Assembly: GCA_037893245.1 (NCBI GenBank)
Contig: JBAIAA010000871.1
Location: 1 to 64,000 of the forward strand
Direction: 5' to 3'
Source of the DNA: Crossaster papposus
Lineage: Eukaryota; Echinodermata; Asteroidea; Velatida; Solasteridae
Length of the DNA stretch: 64,000 nucleotides
Translations under genes and position numbers: made by a program
Notes under the pieces: generated by a model
The model's input: only the letters and a program-made list of their open reading frames with translations
The model's database searches: none
Told to the model about the DNA's origin: nothing
In this document: piece by piece, positions 57,626 through 64,000 of the stretch
Layout: each line of letters opens with the position of its first letter
Numbering within the stretch: position 1 is the first letter of the stretch

Positions 57626-58488
57626 CAGCCTTCCTTCGAGTATTGCTCTTCCAGGAACCAAAGTCAGTATGTATGCAGATGACACAATGATTATGATTGA
57701 TGGCACTTCCCCGGAAGATATTAAATGTGGTATTATGTCGGCGATCAGTAAAGTGTCTCAGTGGCTTAATCAGCATAAACTTACTTTAAATGTGAGCAAA
57801 ACTAAGTTCATGATTTTTGGAACTCGCCCACGTCTATCCGCATTTGCCAAAGTTCAGATAGCAGTCAACGATGTGGTCATTGAACGAGTAAATCATTATA
57901 AATATCTTGGAGTAATTCTAGATGAACAACTGACATGGGCCGACCACACCGACTATATTGCCAAGAAGATCTCGCAGAGAATAGGGTTTTTAAGACGTTG
58001 TGCTAAACCGTGTCTTCCTAGTCCCACCTTCAAAATGCTAAGTTCCGCCATGGTTATTCCTTTGTTTGATTATTGTGATGTGGTCTGGTCCAATAGTGCA
58101 CACTGTCATTCTGACAAGTTGGTAAAACTACATAATCGTCTTGCCAGATTAATCCTTAATGCTCATCCTAGGACACATATTAGCGATTTACACCAGGCAC
58201 TCTCTTGGTCGTCATTACAATCGCGCTGGGATTGTCACAGAGTATGTCAAGTATATAAATGTCTCAATAACCTCAGTCCAGCGTATCTTAGTGATCGCTT
58301 TGAAATGCCTTCTCATACTGCCAATACTCGTTCTAAGTCAAACGGTTTGTTACATCTTGCCCTTTGTTCCGAAAACAAATGCCGCCAAGCGCACATTTCA
58401 GTATTGCGGGACCCTGGGATGGAATAACTTAACCACAACCCAGCGAAGAGCCAATTCTTTTAATGTTTTTAAAGCTCTTTTAAATTAA
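57626..58488 (+). pseudogene. LINE reverse transcriptase core, second part, and C-terminus
   Basis: VSMYADDTMIMIDG holds the YADD catalytic box. LTLNVSKTKFMIFG, YKYLGVILDEQLTWADH and FDYCDVVWSN follow, ending with a shift into LGWNNLTTTQRRANSFNVFK. It stops at 58488 with an AT-rich 3' region after it. Confidence 0.9.
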
Positions 58489-58567
58489 TTTTACTGCCAA
58501 CTTTATTTTTATATCTTTTAAGTTCATTTTGTCTCTAGATTTTACTTATCGAAAACCAAAGTTTATT

Positions 58568-58927
58568 AGCTGTTTCGGTTTTTCACCGAAACAGCTTTTG
58601 TTTTCGTTAAAGTTTTTTTAGCTGTTTCGGCTTTTCAGCCGAAACAGCTTTTGTTTTCGTTAAAGTTTTTTTTTTTTTTTTTTTCTTTTTTTTTCTTTTT
58701 TTTTTAGCTGTTTCGGCCTTTCAGCCGAAACAGCTTTTGTTTTCGTTAAAGTTTTTTTTTTTCTTTTTTTAGCTGTTTCGGCAATTCAGCCGAAACAGCT
58801 ATTGTTTTTGTTAATTTTTTTTTTTTTTTAGCTGTTTCGGCCTTTCAGCCGAAACAGCTTTTGTTTTCGTTAAAGTTTTTTTTTTTCTTTTTTTTTTTAG
58901 CTGTTTCGGTTTTTCACCGAAACAGCT
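58568..58927. repeat. Six iterated 29-30-nt hairpins, 5' termini of Helentron-like elements
   Basis: AGCTGTTTCGG...CCGAAACAGCT palindromes at 58568-58596, 58620-58649, 58706-58735, 58771-58800, 58830-58859 and 58899-58927. Each is followed by TTTGTTTTCGTTAAAG (one altered) and a poly-T tract. Loops vary (TTTTTCA, CTTTTCA, CCTTTCA, CAATTCA). Confidence 0.92.
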
Positions 58928-59794
58928 TTTGTTTTCGTTAAAGTTTTTTTTTTTCTTTTTTTTTTTCTTTTTTGTCACGTTTTTTCTGCCAATACACTTT
59001 GACACTTTGGTAAATCCGATCGACTTGAGACTTGGCATACATTTAGACAACCACCCAAGGACGGTCCTAGAAGAAATTCGTCGCGATTACGTCATTCAAG
59101 GTCACGTGACGTCATGTTAAAGGTAAAATTTTCCCCATAGGTTTTGTACACGTTTTTCTTCAGACTTTTGACTTTGACACTTTGGTGAATCCGTCCGACT
59201 TGAAACTTGACATACACTTAGAACACCACCCACAGATGGCCATTGAAGAAATTCGGCACGATTGCGTCATTCAAGGTCACGTGACGTGACGTTAAACGTC
59301 TAATTGTTTTCCCCATAGGGTTTGTACACGTTTTTCTTCAAACTATTTATTTTGACACTTTCGTAAATTTGATCGACTTGATACTTAGCACACACCTCGA
59401 CCACCATCTCCAGGAGGGCCAAGGAGAAAATCCTTCATGATGACGTCATCGGGGGTCATGTGACGTCACATTAAAGGTTTAGTTTTTAAGACCCTATAAC
59501 TCTAGAAGTACATGTCCGATTGGGGTCAAACTTGGTATGCAAGTATTCCAGGATGTGTTACAGACGAAAATTAAGATGACATTATGATGACATCATCGGG
59601 TATCATGTGACGTCACATTAAAGGTTCAGTTTTCCCCATAGGATTTGTACACGTTTTTTCAACTAATATATATTTGGCACTTGTGTAAATCCAATCGACT
59701 TCAGACTTGGCACACACATAGACCACCACACACACATGAAAGTAACGTTAGACAATCGAAACAGCTCTGTGTTTGTCCACAAACACATGTCTAG
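58928..59794 (+). mobile_element. Helentron-like non-autonomous element A1
   Basis: The interior is a series of about 170-bp units (ACTTTGACACTTTGGTAAAT, GTCACGTGACGTCA, TTAAAGG, CCCCATAGG, TTTGTACACGTTTTTC). It ends with CGAAACAGCTCTG, then a hairpin GTGTTTGTCCACAAACAC, then ATGT and CTAG, followed by TT. The CGAAACAGCT block is the inverse of the 5' hairpin arm, giving asymmetric inverted ends. No protein is encoded. Confidence 0.72.
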
Positions 59795-59796
59795 TT

Positions 59797-61659
59797 GGCT
59801 TTTTCGCAAATTTTGCGAAAAAGCCTTTGTTTCTGTTCTGATTTTTTTTTTTCTTCTTTTTTTCTTTTAGTAACCTAAACCCCATAGACTTTGTACACGT
59901 TTTTTCTGCCAGTCACTTTTAATAGAAAACAAAGTCGTATTTCCATAAAACTTAACCCAGGTGAAGACCCTATAGTAAACTCGTGTCTCGCCGAAAAACG
60001 TAATGGTGACGTCATCAGGGGTCACGTGACGTCATCTTAAAGGTGTAATTGATTTAATCTTTGAAAATCAATAACAAATCAACCGCATAAGACCGAAACT
60101 TAATTTTTGTGGCAATAGATAGAATAATCTAGGATCTTAATTTTATCTCGTGTGCGTGAAATCACGTGACCCTTCCTTCCGGTCTAAACCGGAAGTGCCT
60201 CATAATTTGAAAGTGAAAAATGATATGAACTTACTTTCAACGATGTTAGTGTCTGGCTAGAATAAACTTTTCAAAATAATTACCGGCGACGTCATAACAC
60301 GTTATAGCGCCCTCTAGCGGCAGGTTGAAAAATTGTTAAAATGAATAATCTGTTGATGTGTGTAGCGAAGTTTGCTAAAATCACTTTATAACCGGTGTAT
60401 ATAATCAGCTTTGTGCTAAGAACATATTGAGAAAGATATGTATTGATGACGTCACCAAACCGGAAGTTACAATGAAAAGACCTTAAAACCTTAAAACGTC
60501 GCTTAAAAATCAACCGCGATAGATATAATCCAGATTTTTGCTTGAAATAGCAAAGTTAAGACAGCTCTCGATAGATAGAATAATTAAAGATCTTCGTTTC
60601 AACTCATGTGCGTGAAATCACGTGACCCTTCCTTCCGGTCCAAACCGGAAGTGCCTTATAATTTAAAACTGAAAAATGATATGAACTTACTTTCAACGAT
60701 GTTAGTGTCTGGCTAGAATAAACTTTTCAAAATAATTACCGGCGACGTCATAACACGTTATAGCGCCCTCTAGCGGCAGGTTGAAACATTGTTAAAATGA
60801 ATAATCTGTTGATGTGTGTAGCGAAGTTTGCTGAAATCACTTTATAACCGGTGTATATAATCAGCTTCGTGCGAAGAACATATTAAGAAAGAGATTTATT
60901 GATGACGTCACCAAACCGGAAGTTACAATGAAAAGACCTTAAAACCTTAAAACGTCGCTTAAAAATCAACCGCGAAAGATACAATCCAGATTTTTGCTTT
61001 AAATAGCAAAGTTAAGACAGCTCTCGAGCTTTCTGTTAATTACGTCACGATGACGTCATCAAGTGTCAGATTACAAGCAACCAAATATTTATAAATTTAA
61101 TCTTTGAAAATCAATATAAAATCAACTGTAAGAGATCTGATTTAGATTTTTAGGAGGATTGATAGATTAATCCATGGTCTTCATAATTTGTATTACATGC
61201 AAAAAGACCTGACACTTCCTTCCGGTCCAAACCGGAAGTTTCTTATAATTTAAAAGTAAAAAACGATGTGAACTTACTTTCAACGATGTTAGGAGCTGGC
61301 TAGATTGTAAGTAACAAAAATGTTAACAGTGACTTCATAAAATGTTAAAGCGCCCTCTAGCGTCATGTTGACAAATGTTACGACATATTACGATTATATT
61401 TGAATTATTACGTTTTTAGACGTTGAAGGCATATCTCAGCAAAGGATCGTGTTAACATAACACCTCATTTTGTGTTGTTAGGTGATAGATAGTTGCACAA
61501 CAAGTTCAGAAACGTGTGACGTCATCGTTTTAATCAGTTTGAATTTATTTTAATCTGTTTAAATTAACTTAAATTCGGTTTTTTTTTAAACAAATACTCT
61601 AAAAAAATGCGAAAGCGGAAAAGCCCTATGTTCTGTTCCTTGAACAGACGTAGTTCTAG
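59797..61659 (+). mobile_element. Helentron-like element B, different family
   Basis: It starts GGCTTTTTCGC, with its own 5' hairpin (CGCAAATTTTGCG), TTTGTTTCTGTT and poly-T. It ends GGAAAAGCCCTATGTT, then a CTGTTCCTTGAACAG hairpin, then CTAG at 61656-61659, followed by TT. The layout is the same as A1 but the sequences differ. Confidence 0.68.
60113..61040. repeat. 456-bp tandem duplication inside element B
   Basis: CCTTCCTTCCGGTC at 60171 and 60627, with identical order around it (CGGCGACGTCATAACACG, AGCGCCCTCTAGCGGCAGG, CACCAAACCGGAAGTTACA). A third, diverged partial unit follows at about 61140-61380. Confidence 0.9.
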
Positions 61660-63450
61660 TTTTCTTTTTTTTTTGTGTCACTTTTTCCCATAGGATTTGT
61701 ACACGTTTATTCTGCCAATACACTTTGACACTTTGGTAAATCCGATCGACTTGAGACTTGGCATACATTTAGACAACAACCCAAGGACGGTCCTAGAACA
61801 AATTCGTCGCGATTACATAATTATTGGTCACGTGACGTCACGTTAAAGGTGCAATTTTCCCCCATAGGTTTTGTACACGTTTTTCTTCAGACTATTTAAT
61901 TTGACAGTTTGGTGAATCCGATTAACTTGAAACTTAGCACACACCTCGACCACCATCCCCAGGAGGTCCAGGAGAAAAATCGTCATGATGACGTCATCGT
62001 GGGTCATGTGACGTTACACAAAAGGTGCAGTTTTTAAGACCCTCTATCTCTGGAAGTACACGTCCGATTGGGGTCAAATTTGGTTTGCAAGTATTCGAGG
62101 ATGTGTTATAGACGAAAATTAAGATGACGTAATTATGACATCATCGGGTGTCATGTGACGTCACATTAAAGGTTCAATTTTCTCCATAGGTTTTGTACAC
62201 GTTTTTCTTCAAAATATTGAATTTGACACTTCTGTCAATTCGATCGACTTGAGACTTAGCACAGACCTCGACCACCATCCTTAGAAGGGTCAAGAACAAA
62301 ATAATCAAGATGACGTCATCGGGGGTCATGTGACGTCACATTAAAGGTGTAGTTTTTAAGACCGTCTAACTCTGAAAGTACAAGTCCGGTTGGGGTCAAA
62401 CTTGGTTTGCAAGTATTCGAGGATGTGTTATAGACAAAAAATAGGATGACGTAATTATGACATCATCGGGTGTCATGTGACGTCACATTCAATTTTCAAG
62501 GTTCAATTTTCTCCATAGGTTTTGTACACGTTTTTCTTCAGACTATTGAATTTGACAATCCGATCGACTTCGGACTTGGCACACACCTCGACCACTATAC
62601 CCAGGAGGGCCAAGGGGGAAATCGTCAGGATGACGTCATCGTGGGTCATATGACGTCACATTAAAGGGGCAGATTTTAGGACCCTCTATCTCTGGAAGTA
62701 CATGTCTGATTGGGGCTAAACTTGGTATGCAAGTATTCCAGAATGTGTAATAGACGAAAATTAAGATGACATCATGATGACATCATCGGGTGTCATGTGA
62801 CGTCACTTTAAAGGTGCAGTTTTTCCCATAGGATTTGTACACGTATTTTTCAACTTATATATCTTTGGAAAATTGGCAAATCCAATCGATTTCAGACTTG
62901 GCACACACATAATGAAAGTCATCTTAGAGCAAGTTCGGGCGCGAACTATAGTTAACCATAGTTCGACTAACATCGCTCGAACGCAGAATGGTTGGACTAT
63001 CTAGTCGACTATTTGGAACCAGACCCTGGAGCACGGTTGCCGCTGGTTGACAGTAGCCTCTTTTCATAGGAAAACATGGAGAGAACCAGTGACGTAGAAA
63101 AAGGTGATGTCAGTAGTCGGACGGAGGGAAAGGCAGTAACGTTAAGTGAAAATCTGGCGGGCCTAATGTAATTTGTGTCTTGTTTTAGGACCAACATGAC
63201 TAACGTTATGGCTTATCCTACTTATATGCGTGGAAGAATAGTGGCAAAACCCATTTCATTCATGTCGCAAATGTAAACAAACCGGTTGCCATCTTTTCAA
63301 CAATAGTTCGACTAGAGCCGTTCGAGCGAACTGCATTTGAGCATGCGCATTGGTAAAGCAGAGACTGACTAATGGTTAACTATAGTTCGCGCCCGAACTT
63401 GCTCTTAGACAGCCGAAACAGCTCTGTGTTTGTCCACAAACACATGTCTA
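61660..63450 (+). mobile_element. Helentron-like element A2, resumed interior and 3' end
   Basis: Begins directly in poly-T after the CTAG of element B, then repeats the A1 interior (ACTTTGACACTTTGGTAAAT at about 61722). It ends at 63450 with CGAAACAGCTCTG, the GTGTTTGTCCACAAACAC hairpin and CTAG. Its own 5' hairpin is one of those stacked at 58568-58927. Confidence 0.7.
62927..63404. mobile_element. 478-bp MITE inside A2, TTA duplication
   Basis: GAGCAAGTTCGGGCGCGAAC at the left and its complement at the right, flanked by TTA at 62924-62926 and 63405-63407. A1 has the uninterrupted site (GTTAGACAATCGAAACAG near 59745). A TTA duplication suits PIF/Harbinger-type transposases. Confidence 0.9.
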
Positions 63451-64000
63451 GTTTCTTTTTTTTTTCCTTTTTTTTCTTTCTTTTTTGTCATTTTTTTCTG
63501 GCATAGCACTTTGACACTTTGGTAAATCCGATCGACTTGAAACTTGGCATATATTTAGACAACCATCCAAGGACGGTCCTAGAAGAAATTCGTCGCGATT
63601 ACGTCATTCAAGGTCACGTGACGTCATGTTAAAGGTAAAATTTTCCCCATAGGTTTTGTACACGTTTTTCTTCAGACTATTGACTTTGACACTTTGGTGA
63701 ATCCGACCAACTTAAAACTTGGCATACTCTTAGAACACCAGCCATAGATGTTTCTGAAAGAAATTCGGCACGATTGCGTCATTCAAGGTCACGTGACGTG
63801 ACGTTAAAGGTGCAATTATTTTTCCCCATAGGGTTTGTACACGTTTTTCTTTAGACTATTGACTTTGACACTTTCGTAAATTTGATCGACTTCAGACTTA
63901 GCACAAACCTCGACCACCATCCCCAGGAGAGCCAAGGGGAAAATCGTAATAATGACGTCATCGTGGGTCATGTGACGTCACATTAAAGGTTCAGTTTTAA
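63451..64000 (+). mobile_element. Helentron-like element A3, interior only, runs off the window
   Basis: After the CTAG of A2 the sequence resumes in poly-T and then the same interior units (ACTTTGACACTTTGGTAAAT at about 63510). Its 3' end is beyond the edge. Confidence 0.7.

Larger units (their letters stand above)
54374..58490 (+). mobile_element. CR1/Jockey-group LINE, nearly full ORF2, with two later insertions
   Basis: Endonuclease, reverse transcriptase and C-terminal region follow in order on the plus strand. The frame is broken by a one-base shift near 55500, a MITE at 56080-56318, a shift near 56540 and a 748-bp insertion at 56878-57625. Many motifs are unchanged, so the copy is fairly young. 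No separate ORF1 (gag-like) is found upstream. Confidence 0.92.

Noticed and set aside
58568..58927. CRISPR-like array of regularly repeated palindromes
   Set aside because: Eukaryotic context, poly-T spacers of low complexity, and the hairpins match the inverse of the 3' ends of mobile elements.
58811..59120. Lys-rich and Phe-rich frames
   Set aside because: Translation of the poly-T/poly-A tracts between the hairpins.

Overview
This is a stretch of animal (eukaryotic) nuclear DNA. It has spliced genes with GT-AG introns, a complete vertebrate-like RABGEF1 (Rabex-5) gene, a C2H2 zinc-finger gene, and a dense and diverse load of transposons (CR1/Jockey- and RTE-type LINEs, BEL/Pao and DIRS retroelements, PIF/Harbinger, TTAA-target MITEs, Helitron2/Helentron-like elements). 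The transposon mix, the CpG-rich MITEs and the frequent ACATGTAC-type microsatellites suggest a marine invertebrate, probably a deuterostome such as an echinoderm. That placement is an inference; nothing in the window proves the phylum.

Layout. 0-8 kb: a roughly 503-bp tandem repeat carrying a promoter-like motif set, poly-G tracts, an antisense degenerate 28S rDNA fragment, and a Harbinger transposase pseudogene split by a solo LTR. 8-12 kb: MITEs and the first three coding exons of a small uncharacterised minus-strand gene (12051 down to 10997). 12.5-24.6 kb: LINE, BEL/Pao and DIRS remnants, MITEs and minisatellites. 24.6-27.3 kb: foldback elements. 27.6-41.4 kb: RABGEF1 on the plus strand in seven coding exons (491 codons plus stop). 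Its introns hold a 1.2-kb foldback, a tRNA-like SINE, an antisense BEL/Pao integrase, a DIRS RNase H and several TTAA MITEs in both orientations. 43.5-47.9 kb: two divergent candidate genes for secreted proteins, each with a TATA box and a very short leader. The second encodes a Pro-rich tandem-repeat protein disturbed by three one-base deletions. 50.9-53.4 kb: a 16-finger C2H2 protein on the minus strand, followed by decayed extra fingers. 53.9-58.5 kb: LINEs, one of them interrupted by a MITE and by a poly-G/poly-C-ended element, each leaving a readable target site. 58.5-64 kb: a nest of Helentron-like elements with iterated 5' hairpins, running off the right edge.

Only RABGEF1 is a recognisable cellular housekeeping gene: it activates Rab5 on early endosomes. 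The zinc-finger protein is probably nuclear and DNA-binding. The remaining cellular gene candidates are not recognised. Most of the window is the product of repeated insertion into earlier insertions, and in several places the empty site can be read back from the flanks. Some single-base frameshifts could be assembly error in G-rich DNA rather than biology.
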